Of a stretch of DNA of 64,000 nucleotides, positions 34,118 through 41,971 are shown one piece after another. This DNA is from Rhodobacteraceae bacterium WFHF2C18 (lineage in GTDB: Bacteria; Pseudomonadota; Alphaproteobacteria; Rhodobacterales; Rhodobacteraceae). Position 1 is the first letter of the stretch, and the number at the start of each line of letters is the position of its first letter. Position numbers and translations under genes: made by a program. The notes beneath the pieces are model-generated. The model was given only the letters and a program-made list of their open reading frames with translations. It was not told the DNA's origin and did not search any database. The DNA is taken from assembly GCA_002166865.1 (NCBI GenBank), contig NHTQ01000005.1, forward strand, positions 62,001-126,000. The letters are read 5' to 3'.

Positions 34118-34171
34118 GGTGCACGCGCCATCAGCCTACCACATAGGGGAACCGGCGGCGGAGGAGAGGCC

Positions 34172-35263
34172 ATGCTCAACGGCATCCGGGTGATCGAGAT
34201 CGAGGGGCTGGGGCCCGGGCCCTTCGCCGGGATGATGCTGGCCGATCTGGGCGCGGAGGTGATCGTGGTGCATCGCCCCGAACCGGCAACCCCCATTGCC
34301 GGAGAGTCTAACCTTCTGGATCGCGGGAAAAAATCCATCCTGCTGGATCTCAAGGCCCCCGAGGATATCGACGTGGCCAAGGCCCTGATCGCATCGGCCG
34401 ACGCGCTGATCGAAGGGTTTCGCCCGGGCGTGATGGAACGGCTGGGGCTGGGGCCCGATCCCAGCTTGGCGGCGAACCCGAAACTGGTCTACGGGCGCAT
34501 GACCGGCTGGGGGCAGGACGGGCCCAAGGCATTGAAAGCAGGGCATGATCTGAACTACCTCGCAACCTCCGGAGCGCTTTGGTACGCTGGGGAGCCTGGC
34601 GCAGCCCCGATCACACCACCCACGATGTTGGGGGACGTGGGCGGAGGCGCGCTGTATCTTGTGGCGGGCCTGCTGGCCGGCCTGTTGCGGGCGCAGAAAT
34701 CGGGGCGCGGGACCGTGGTGGATGCCGCCATCGTGGACGGATCGGCGCATATGATGGCGCTGTTGATGTCCATGGCTCCGACAGGCAACTTATTGAAAGA
34801 AAGAGGAAAAAGCCTACTGGATGGGCCGCACTGGTCCCGTGTCTACGCCTGTTCGGATGGTCGGCACATCAGCGTGCAGTGCCTGGAGCCCAAGTTCTAC
34901 CAGGTGTTCCTGGAAGTGCTGGACTTGCAGGACGACCCGGGCTTCGCGGCGCAGTACGACCCCGCGCAATGGCCTGGGCAGGCGGCCCGGCTTTCCGGAA
35001 TTTTCATAGAAAAACCAATGTGCTATTGGGCAGACCTCTTCGCGGGGACGGAGGCTTGCGTCGCCCCGGTCCTGGCGCCGGACGAGGCGGCGGCAGAGGC
35101 GCACATGGCCGCCCGGAACGTCTGGAGACAGGCGCAGGGGATCACCCAGCCCGCGCCGGCACCCAGATTCGGCCAGAAAAAACAGGATCTTGGCAAGATT
35201 CCGGCGCGCGGGGCGCACAGTGCTGCGATCCGCGCGGAACTGGCCGCTGGCAAGCCGCGGTAG
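34172..35263 (+). CDS. CaiB/BaiF-family CoA transferase (alpha-methylacyl-CoA racemase-like)
   Basis: A 363-residue class III CoA transferase fold. It starts MLNGIRVIEIEGLGPGPFAG and has LADLGAEVIVVHRPE, SNLLDRGKKSILLDLK, GRMTGWGQDGP and GHDLNYLATSGAL, where the His-Asp pair resembles alpha-methylacyl-CoA racemase. The likely role is racemisation or CoA transfer on branched acyl-CoA. The start has a GGAGGAGAGG leader. Nothing in the neighbourhood narrows the substrate. Confidence 0.83.
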   Translation: MLNGIRVIEIEGLGPGPFAGMMLADLGAEVIVVHRPEPATPIAGESNLLDRGKKSILLDLKAPEDIDVAKALIASADALIEGFRPGVMERLGLGPDPSLAANPKLVYGRMTGWGQDGPKALKAGHDLNYLATSGALWYAGEPGAAPITPPTMLGDVGGGALYLVAGLLAGLLRAQKSGRGTVVDAAIVDGSAHMMALLMSMAPTGNLLKERGKSLLDGPHWSRVYACSDGRHISVQCLEPKFYQVFLEVLDLQDDPGFAAQYDPAQWPGQAARLSGIFIEKPMCYWADLFAGTEACVAPVLAPDEAAAEAHMAARNVWRQAQGITQPAPAPRFGQKKQDLGKIPARGAHSAAIRAELAAGKPR

Positions 35264-35285
35264 CGCCCATTCGCGGCGGCGCGGA

Positions 35286-35312
35286 CCGTACGGATCGTAC
35301 GAGCCGTACGGG
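35286..35312. repeat. Three tandem 9-mers of CCGTACGGG type, second locus
   Basis: CCGTACGGA, TCGTACGAG and CCGTACGGG lie head to tail in the 114-base gap between the rightward CoA transferase and the leftward HIT gene. They match the set at 23569-23595 in unit length, number and setting. Confidence 0.8.
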
Positions 35313-35377
35313 CGTATCGGACGGATCGCGCCCCGCCCGCCGAGAGGGCGCGATGCGAGGCCGGCTATGCCGCGCGC

Positions 35378-35752
35378 CTACGCCTCGGCGCGGGCCAGCA
35401 TCCGGCCAAGTGGCCGCCCGCCGAAGACGTGGACATGCAGATGCGGGACTTCCTGAACGCCGTTGCGCCCGGCGTTCGAGATCAGGCGGAAGCCGTCGTC
35501 CGACAGGTCCTTGAGGCGGACGACCTCGCCGATGGCGCGGCTGAAATCGGCCAGTTCGGTTACGCTGGCTTCAAGGGTGAAGTGCTCGTAGTTCACGTAG
35601 GGGCCCTTGGGGATCACCAGCACGTGCACCGGCGCCTGCGGCTCGATATCGTTGAAGGCGAGGCTGTGCTCGGTCTCGAGCACCGTGTCGTTGGGGATCT
35701 CGCCGCGCAGGATCTTGGCGAAGACATTCTGGTCGTCGTATTCGTAGGCCAT
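35378..35752 (-). CDS. HIT-family nucleotide-binding protein (HinT-like)
   Basis: A 124-residue protein starting MAYEYDDQNVFAKILRGEIP. It has the histidine triad in VPHLHVHVFGG (H-x-H-x-H), and HVLVIPKGPYVNYEHF earlier. HinT proteins hydrolyse adenosine phosphoramidates. The start at 35752 matches the family length. It follows the glycosyltransferase gene by 19 bases in the same direction. Confidence 0.9.
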   Translation of the reverse strand: MAYEYDDQNVFAKILRGEIPNDTVLETEHSLAFNDIEPQAPVHVLVIPKGPYVNYEHFTLEASVTELADFSRAIGEVVRLKDLSDDGFRLISNAGRNGVQEVPHLHVHVFGGRPLGRMLARAEA

Positions 35753-35771
35753 TGGCGGCTCCCTCGGTCTG

Positions 35772-37349
35772 TCAGTCGGCAAAGAGATGATCGGTCTGCG
35801 CGATCTCTACCGCCCTGCCGTCCGGGATATCAAGGAACGCGGCAAGGGGGCGCGCGTTGCGCTCGGGGCTGTCCCATTCGCGGATGATGTGGTGATTCTC
35901 GAATTCCGCGTCGCGGATCCTGTCGCTTTCGAAGGTGATTTCGCCCCGGATGGTGGGCAGCAGACGTTGCAGCGTTTCCTCGGCGGTCTGTTCGCCGGCC
36001 AGACCCACGCGCTTGGCATGGCCGACGAGGTAGTCGTCGGTGAAGGAGCACTTCACCTCCAGCAGCCGCGTGGTGGATCGGTCACTGCAGAAATCCTGCA
36101 GAAGATCGAGGCTGCCGGGATCCATGCAGACGATAAGCCTGTCGGTTTCGTAGTAATCGAAAAGCATCCGCATCAGGGCGCGGCGATGGCGCGTGCGCTT
36201 GCCGATGGTGGCCTGGATGCCGCCCAGATCGGGCAGGGCGGTGCCCTCTTCATTGAAGAGGTATTCGATGGCCGGAATATTGGTGACCTGGCGGATCTGC
36301 TCCAGCAGCCGCTTGGCCACGTGCCATTTCTTGCAGATCACGATCAGCAGTTCGCGGTTGCGGCCCAGGGTGCTTTCGGCCTCCCAGAAGCGGGGGGCGA
36401 AGCGGCGCCCGATCCGGCCGCGGCCGGTGAGGAACTTGAACAGGTTGCGGCCCTCGTTGGAGATCCGGAAGCTCGCGGCATCGTCGGCATAGAGCGCGCC
36501 GAGCCGTTTCTTGAGGTCCGTGGCCTCGGGGCTGATCTTGCGTGCGAAGAGGAAGTCCTGCCCCAGGAGCATGTCGTAGTGATCATTGTAGAACGTCACC
36601 GGCATGCCGTAGTCGGTGAACATCAGGAAGGTCAGGGTGCGGTTGCGGATCTCCGTTTCCGGAACGAGGTGGCGCACGAGGGTCTGGAAGAACGTCTCGT
36701 CCGGGATCCAGGTGGTGCGGAAGAAACGCATCACGTCCGGCCGCTGCCGGGTGAAATCGAGGATCCATTCGATCGTGCGGCGGCGCAGGCACCACCACTG
36801 GCTGCCGATCTGCACCTGGACGTCGTCGGGGATCGCGCGCGTCAGGCCCAGCCGTTTCTGGATCGCGAAGCTGGTGTAGAAACGCCGCCGCTGCGTGCGT
36901 TCGTTGAAGAAATGGCGGTAGATCAGCCGCTCTTCCTTCATGCCGGTCTTGATCCAGTCGCTTTCGAAGAAGTCGAAGCTTTCGATGTAGTCGACATCGG
37001 CGGCGTCGAGGAATTCGTGCGCATAGGCGGCGGACTTGATCGCCGCGCAATCGCCCGACAGCATGTAGAAATGCGTGGCGCGCGGGAAGGCGTCCACCGC
37101 CGCCTCGGCGGCGTTCAGCGTGGCCTGCACCAGCGACCACTCGCCCCAGCCGCACTTGATGCGGCGGCGGGCGAAGGTGACGTTGGGATTTTCGGCCAGC
37201 GCCGTGCGGATGCGGGCGTAGTGCTCGGGCTTGGCGCGGGCATCGAAGTGGATCGCCATGTAGTCGCCCCTGGCCGTCAGCATCCGGGCCTGGCCGATGA
37301 TGGCCTCCGGATCCTTGTGGCACAGCAGAATGTAGGCGATCCTGGCCAT
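35772..37349 (-). CDS. Core-2/I-branching-type beta-1,6-N-acetylglucosaminyltransferase-like protein
   Basis: A 525-residue cytoplasmic enzyme. The N-terminal half (1-290) fits the Branch glycosyltransferase family (GT14-like): MARIAYILLCHKDPEAIIGQ, HFDARAKPEHYARI, HFYMLSGDCAAIKSA, GSQWWCLRRRTIEWILD and the acidic WIPDETFFQTL. The C-terminal half (about 290-525) is a separate domain that I associate with DUF5927/5928-type extensions. It is divergent from a sulfotransferase across 142 bases. Together they suggest synthesis of a sulfated surface glycan, although no polymerase or export genes are visible. Confidence 0.78.
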   Translation of the reverse strand: MARIAYILLCHKDPEAIIGQARMLTARGDYMAIHFDARAKPEHYARIRTALAENPNVTFARRRIKCGWGEWSLVQATLNAAEAAVDAFPRATHFYMLSGDCAAIKSAAYAHEFLDAADVDYIESFDFFESDWIKTGMKEERLIYRHFFNERTQRRRFYTSFAIQKRLGLTRAIPDDVQVQIGSQWWCLRRRTIEWILDFTRQRPDVMRFFRTTWIPDETFFQTLVRHLVPETEIRNRTLTFLMFTDYGMPVTFYNDHYDMLLGQDFLFARKISPEATDLKKRLGALYADDAASFRISNEGRNLFKFLTGRGRIGRRFAPRFWEAESTLGRNRELLIVICKKWHVAKRLLEQIRQVTNIPAIEYLFNEEGTALPDLGGIQATIGKRTRHRRALMRMLFDYYETDRLIVCMDPGSLDLLQDFCSDRSTTRLLEVKCSFTDDYLVGHAKRVGLAGEQTAEETLQRLLPTIRGEITFESDRIRDAEFENHHIIREWDSPERNARPLAAFLDIPDGRAVEIAQTDHLFAD

Positions 37350-37491
37350 CTGCGGACGCTCTTGCCCCTCTCATGTCCCCCGCTTCAAGTGATAGTCGCG
37401 CGGCTGCGTTGAATAAACAGGCTTTCTTTGCTTTTTTGTAGCGGGTAGGGGTTTAGCGGCCAGTCAAGAACTGCAAGCGGAGGTGGCAGGC

Positions 37492-38310
37492 ATGGGATTT
37501 CCGGGCACCTGGATGACCGAAAGCGAGAGCCTGGTCTATCGCGTGGTGCCGAAATGCGCGTGTTCCACCATCGGGCAGATCCTGTATTATTCCGACCACG
37601 GCGAATTCTTCGACGGGGACATTCACGACGCCACCGACGGCCTGCACAAGTGGGCACGCGATGACAGCAAGCCGCTTATCACCGGGAACGTCACTGCGCA
37701 TCGCTCCTATGCCTTCACCTGCGTGCGCAATCCCTACACGCGCATCCTGTCGTCCTTCTTCGACAAGATCTGCGGCATCCAGCGCAACGGCAAGCGCTAC
37801 CGCGGGAAGCTGGTGCCCCTGCTGATCCAGAAATACGGCGTCGAGGTGGGCGGCGCGGACGGCAAGCAGGATTTCGACCAGATCAAGAGCTTCCGCCGTT
37901 TCCTGCTGTTCGCGCGGGACACGATCCGTTGGAAGCGGCCGATGGATCCGGACATTCACTGGTCGGCCATGTCGGGGCACGTCTCGACCTTTGTGGTCAA
38001 CGGCGGCACCTATGACAACATCTTCTGGACGGAACGGTTCAACGAGGGCATGCAGCAGGTGCTGGACGCGGTGGAGACGCCGCACGCGGTCGATCTGGCC
38101 GGGATCCCGCGGTTCAATGAGTCCGAGGGGCACGGCCCCAAGCGCGCCCACCCTGTCGCCGACTATTTCGATGACCTGTCGATGCACATTGTCTACGAGA
38201 TCTACAAGCAGGACTTCGAACTGTTCAAATACGACTTCGAAGATCCCTCCAACAAGATGCCGGTGGGCGAGATCGACCTGCCCGAGGTGCACGCCAAGCT
38301 GGGCGAATAA
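37492..38310 (+). CDS. Sulfotransferase family protein
   Basis: A 272-residue protein starting MGFPGTWMTESESLVYRVVP with GGAGGT just ahead. The 5'-PAPS phosphosulfate-binding region is VPKCACSTIGQILYY and the 3'-phosphate region is FTCVRNPYTRILSSFFDK, as in carbohydrate sulfotransferases (sulfotransferase family 2). It is divergent from the branching glycosyltransferase, so the two likely modify the same surface glycan. About 180 bases without a gene follow. Confidence 0.83.
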   Translation: MGFPGTWMTESESLVYRVVPKCACSTIGQILYYSDHGEFFDGDIHDATDGLHKWARDDSKPLITGNVTAHRSYAFTCVRNPYTRILSSFFDKICGIQRNGKRYRGKLVPLLIQKYGVEVGGADGKQDFDQIKSFRRFLLFARDTIRWKRPMDPDIHWSAMSGHVSTFVVNGGTYDNIFWTERFNEGMQQVLDAVETPHAVDLAGIPRFNESEGHGPKRAHPVADYFDDLSMHIVYEIYKQDFELFKYDFEDPSNKMPVGEIDLPEVHAKLGE

Positions 38311-38490
38311 GCCGCAGGCGCGATCCTTGCGATTTCCGGTGCGCGGGTAACGGCGGCTTAACACTGGGCGGCCTAGGGTGAGCGCGGGCACCGGGACTTG
38401 CCCGCGATTGGCTGCCGGCCCCGGCGCGGGTTTTCCCTCCACCTGCGGCGGGGCCGGATACGCGGCGCCGGGACAGGGCCGCGCGGGCCG
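38311..38490. other. 180-bp gap between convergent genes
   Basis: No gene is supported here. A short hairpin GCGGGCA / TGCCCGC (near 38383-38404) could help end transcription. None of the repeat families seen at other convergent gaps occurs here. Confidence 0.5.
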
Positions 38491-39477
38491 TCAGATCAGC
38501 CCCTCGGCGCGAAACATCTGCGTCACGTCGGCCTGGGGCCGGGCGCCGTAGTGGCTGATCACCTCGCGCGCGGCGATGCAGCCCATGCGGCCCGCGACCT
38601 CCAGCGGCTGGCCGGTGGCGACGCCGTAGAGGAAGCCGGCCGCGAACTGGTCGCCGGCGCCGGTTGCGTCCACGGGCGTGACCGCCTCGACCGGGACCGA
38701 GACCGACTGGTCCCCCTGCACAAGCGCCACGTCGTGGCCCGACCGGGTGCAGACGATGAGCCGGCTGTCGGTGGCGGCCTGTTCCAGCGCGGCGCCCAGA
38801 TCCTCGGTTTCGTAGAGGGCCTTCCATTCGTGTTCGTTGCCGATCACGAAATCCAGCTCCTGCACCAGCCTGCGAAAGTCGGCGCGGTGACGTTGCACGC
38901 AGAAGGGATCCGACAGCGCGATCCCCGCCTTGCCGCCGCCCGCCCGGCATGCGCGGGCCGCCACCGTGAAGGCCTCCTTGCCCTTGGGCTTGTCGTAGAG
39001 GTAGCCCTCGAGAAACAGCAGCCCCGCCTGTCCGGCGACGGATTCATCCACGTCACCGGGCCCGAGTTCGGCCGAGATCCCCAGGTAAGTGTTCATCGAG
39101 CGCTCGCCGTCGGGTGTGACGAAGATCATCGAGCGCGAGGTCGGCAATTCGCCCCCCGGCACGGGCGGATTGACGAAGTCGGTGCCCTCGCGCGCCAGAG
39201 CGTCGGCGTAGAAGCGGCCGAGATCGTCGTCGTGGACCCGGCCCATGAAACCGGTGGAAAGCCCCAGGGCCCCCAGCCCGGCGATGGTGTTGGCCACCGA
39301 GCCGCCGGGCAATTGCTGCCGGTCCTCCATCGCGGCATAGAGGGCCTCGCCCCGTTCCTGTTCCACGAGCTGCATGATGCCTTTCTCCACCCCCATTCGG
39401 ATGAGAAAGTCCTCGTCGCATTGGCTGATGACATCGACGACGGCATTGCCGATGCCGACGACCTGGTATTGGGTCAT
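38491..39477 (-). CDS. Adenosine kinase (PfkB family)
   Basis: A 328-residue sugar kinase. It starts MTQYQVVGIGNAVVDVISQC, has GGSVANTIAGLGALG for substrate binding, and ends with the PfkB signature DATGAGDQFAAGFLYGVATG that holds the catalytic aspartate. This matches the alphaproteobacterial adenosine kinase group. It phosphorylates adenosine to AMP in purine salvage. Its start overlaps the end of nth by four bases. Confidence 0.87.
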   Translation of the reverse strand: MTQYQVVGIGNAVVDVISQCDEDFLIRMGVEKGIMQLVEQERGEALYAAMEDRQQLPGGSVANTIAGLGALGLSTGFMGRVHDDDLGRFYADALAREGTDFVNPPVPGGELPTSRSMIFVTPDGERSMNTYLGISAELGPGDVDESVAGQAGLLFLEGYLYDKPKGKEAFTVAARACRAGGGKAGIALSDPFCVQRHRADFRRLVQELDFVIGNEHEWKALYETEDLGAALEQAATDSRLIVCTRSGHDVALVQGDQSVSVPVEAVTPVDATGAGDQFAAGFLYGVATGQPLEVAGRMGCIAAREVISHYGARPQADVTQMFRAEGLI

Positions 39478-40118
39478 AGGTTCTTTTCCTCGTAGTCACA
39501 GAGATCGCGGATCACGCAGGTCGCGCATTTGGGTTTGCGCGCCGTGCAGACGTAGCGGCCGTGCAGGATCAGCCAGTGGTGCGCGTTGCGCTGGAAGTCC
39601 ACCGGCACCTGGTCCTCGATCGCGCGCTCAACGGCGGTCACGTCCTTGCCCGGGGCGATGCCGGTGCGGTTGGCGACCCGGAAGATATGGGTGTCGACCG
39701 CCTGCGCGGGGTAGCCCCACCACATGTTCAGCACCACGTTGGCGGTCTTGCGGCCCACGCCGGGCAGCGATTGGAGTGCGGCGCGGGAATTGGGCACCGC
39801 GCCGCCGTACTCCTCCACCAGAAGGCGGCTGAGCTTGATGACGTTCCGGGCCTTGTTGCGGTAAAGGCCGATCGACTTGATGTGGCCGACCAGCCCCTCC
39901 TCGCCCAGATCCAGCATCGCCTCGGGCGTGTCGATTTTTGCGAAAAGGGGGCGGGTGGCGCGGTTGACGCCCGCGTCGGTGGCCTGCGCGCTGAGCACCA
40001 CGGCGACGAGCAGGGTGAAGGCGTTGACATGCTCCAGCTCGCCCTTGGGGTCCGGCCGGTCCGCGCGGAAACGGTCGAAGATCTCGCGGAGCGTGTGGTA
40101 ATCGAGCTGGCGGGCCAT
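39474..40118 (-). CDS. nth: Endonuclease III
   Basis: A 214-residue DNA glycosylase/AP lyase. It has the helix-hairpin-helix LQSLPGVGRKTANVVLN with the catalytic lysine, the aspartate in AVDTHIFRV, and a 4Fe-4S cluster loop near the C-terminus (C-x6-C-x2-C-x5-C, CTARKPKCATCVIRDLC). It removes oxidised pyrimidines in base excision repair. It is divergent from the DNA alkyl-repair gene at 40214. Confidence 0.93.
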   Translation of the reverse strand: MARQLDYHTLREIFDRFRADRPDPKGELEHVNAFTLLVAVVLSAQATDAGVNRATRPLFAKIDTPEAMLDLGEEGLVGHIKSIGLYRNKARNVIKLSRLLVEEYGGAVPNSRAALQSLPGVGRKTANVVLNMWWGYPAQAVDTHIFRVANRTGIAPGKDVTAVERAIEDQVPVDFQRNAHHWLILHGRYVCTARKPKCATCVIRDLCDYEEKNL

Positions 40119-40213
40119 GCCGCCCCTATGCCCCGAACGGCCCGAATGCGCAACATCCGGGTCGCGGGGGGCGGCGGGGCGGTCTAGATTGGGACCACGC
40201 AGGGAGGCCCGCG

Positions 40214-41050
40214 ATGAAGGATCACGTGGAAGACAGCTATCACTACCGGGTCGTGCGCCGGGCGATCGCGCTGATCGACGCCGAGGGGCGCGACATGCCG
40301 CTTGAGGATCTCGCGGCGCGGATGGGAATGAGCCCGGCGCATTTCCAGCGCGTCTTCTCGGCCTGGGTGGGCGTCTCGCCCAAGCGGTACCAGCAATACC
40401 TGACCCTGGGCCACGCCAAGGCGCTGCTGGCCGCGCGGTTCACGACGCTCGGGGCGGCGCAGGCGGCGGGCCTGTCCGGCAGCGGGCGCCTGCACGATCT
40501 GTTCCTGCGCTGGGAGGCGATGGCGCCGGGGGACTACGCCCGCGGGGGTGCGGGGCTGACGATCCGCTATGGCTGGTTCGGCAGTCCCTTCGGCGAGGTT
40601 CTGGCGCTGGGAACGGGCCGGGGCCTGTGCGGGCTGGCCTTCGCCGCCGAGCAGGGGCGCGCCGCCACTTGGGAGGACATGCGCGGCCGCTGGCCCGCCG
40701 CGGCCTATGTCGCGGCGCCCGAGGCCCTGGCTCCTTGGGTCACGGCGACCTTCGAGCAGCGCGGCGAGGCGGCGCTGCACCTGATCGGCGCGCCCTTCCA
40801 GATCAAGGTCTGGGAGGCCCTGCTGCAGATCCCCTCGGGCCATGTGACCACCTATTCCGAGATCGCCCGCGCCATCGATCATCCCCGCGCGGTCCGCGCG
40901 GTGGGCACCGCCGTGGGCCGCAACCCGGTCAGCTACCTGATCCCCTGTCACCGGGCGTTGCGGAAATCCGGGGGCTTGGGCGGCTACCACTGGGGGCTGC
41001 CCGTCAAGCGGGCGATGCTGGCCTGGGAAGGGGCGCGCGCGGGCCTGTGA
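40214..41050 (+). CDS. AraC-domain fused methylated-DNA-cysteine methyltransferase (Ada-like without the zinc domain)
   Basis: A 278-residue fusion. Residues 1-105 form an AraC-type DNA-binding domain (MPLEDLAARMGMSPAHFQRV, LGAAQAAGLSGSGRLHDLFL). Residues 110-278 are an O6-alkylguanine transferase with the active-site cysteine in YLIPCHRAL and IPSGHVTTYSEIARAI. The N-terminal Ada zinc/methylphosphotriester domain is absent. It should repair O6-methylguanine and may bind DNA through the AraC part, but cannot sense phosphotriesters as Ada does. Confidence 0.88.
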   Translation: MKDHVEDSYHYRVVRRAIALIDAEGRDMPLEDLAARMGMSPAHFQRVFSAWVGVSPKRYQQYLTLGHAKALLAARFTTLGAAQAAGLSGSGRLHDLFLRWEAMAPGDYARGGAGLTIRYGWFGSPFGEVLALGTGRGLCGLAFAAEQGRAATWEDMRGRWPAAAYVAAPEALAPWVTATFEQRGEAALHLIGAPFQIKVWEALLQIPSGHVTTYSEIARAIDHPRAVRAVGTAVGRNPVSYLIPCHRALRKSGGLGGYHWGLPVKRAMLAWEGARAGL

Positions 41051-41167
41051 CCGGGGCATGGGCGAAATGATGCCGATGACGGGGCGATTTGCGGTTGGGC
41101 CGGGCCGCACGCTCGCGTATCGTCCTCGCGTCCCCGGTCATCCGGGTAACAGCGACGAGGCACAGAC

Positions 41168-41833
41168 ATGATCCGAGCGAAACATTCCATTCTTCTTCTG
41201 GCGGGCGCATCGCTTCTGACGGCGACGGCCTGCACCGATCCCGCGGTGGTCAATGCCGACGATCCCTACCGGCAGACCAAGCAGGGCGCCCTTCTGGGCG
41301 GCATCCTCGGCGCGGGGATCGGCGCCATGGCCAGCGACGACAAGGCCAAGGGCGCGATCATCGGCGGCGCGGTCGGCGCGGCCGGCGGCGCGGCGATCGG
41401 CAACGCGCTGGACAAGCAGGAGGCGCAGCTGCGCCGCAACCTCGATGACGACCGCGTGCGCATCGAGAATACCGGCGACCGGCTGATCGTGACCATGCCG
41501 CAGGACATCCTGTTCGACGTGGACAGCGCCCGCGTCCGGCCCGGCCTGCGTGACGACCTGCGGGTGGTGGCGCAAAGCCTGCGGGACTTCCCCAATTCGA
41601 CCGTCCAGGTGATCGGGCATACCGACAACACCGGCGCGGCGGCCTATAATCAGGACCTGTCCGAGCGGCGGGCCAATTCGGTGGCCAATGTCCTGCTGTC
41701 CGAGGGCGTCGGCGCGGCCCGGGTCGATGCCTTCGGCCGCGGGGAATCCCAGCCGGTGGCCTCGAACCTGACGCCGGAGGGCCGTCAGCAGAACCGCCGG
41801 GTGGAAATCGTGATCCTGCCCACGGCGGCCTGA
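41168..41833 (+). CDS. OmpA-family outer-membrane lipoprotein
   Basis: A 221-residue exported protein with a lipoprotein signal (MIRAKHSILLLAGASLLTAT then AC, with lipidation at the cysteine near residue 19-22). A glycine zipper follows (GALLGGILGAGIGAMAS, KGAIIGGAVGAAGGAAIG). The C-terminal OmpA peptidoglycan-binding domain has VIGHTDNTGAAAYNQDLSE and LTPEGRQQNRRVEIVI. It anchors the outer membrane to the cell wall, like YiaD. Confidence 0.88.
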   Translation: MIRAKHSILLLAGASLLTATACTDPAVVNADDPYRQTKQGALLGGILGAGIGAMASDDKAKGAIIGGAVGAAGGAAIGNALDKQEAQLRRNLDDDRVRIENTGDRLIVTMPQDILFDVDSARVRPGLRDDLRVVAQSLRDFPNSTVQVIGHTDNTGAAAYNQDLSERRANSVANVLLSEGVGAARVDAFGRGESQPVASNLTPEGRQQNRRVEIVILPTAA

Positions 41834-41845
41834 GCCGGCGCGCCC

Positions 41846-41927
41846 CGCCCCGGGCTCGACCCGGGGCCTCGCCACGCCCCGGGTTCGACCCGGGGCCTCA
41901 CCCCGCCCCGGGCTTGACCCGGGGCCT
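41846..41927. repeat. Three palindromic CCCCGGG...CCCGGGG units, 29-bp period
   Basis: Units at 41846-41869, 41875-41898 and 41904-41927 share CGCCCCGGG-[CT]TCGACCCGGGG type sequence with 5-base spacers. Each can fold as CCCCGGG/CCCGGGG. They fill the gap between two convergent genes and belong to the same loose family as the repeats at 976, 21787 and 47283. Confidence 0.82.
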
Positions 41928-41971
41928 CGGGGGCTCCACCCCCAGCGCCCCCGCCCCTCGGCGGCGGGCGC

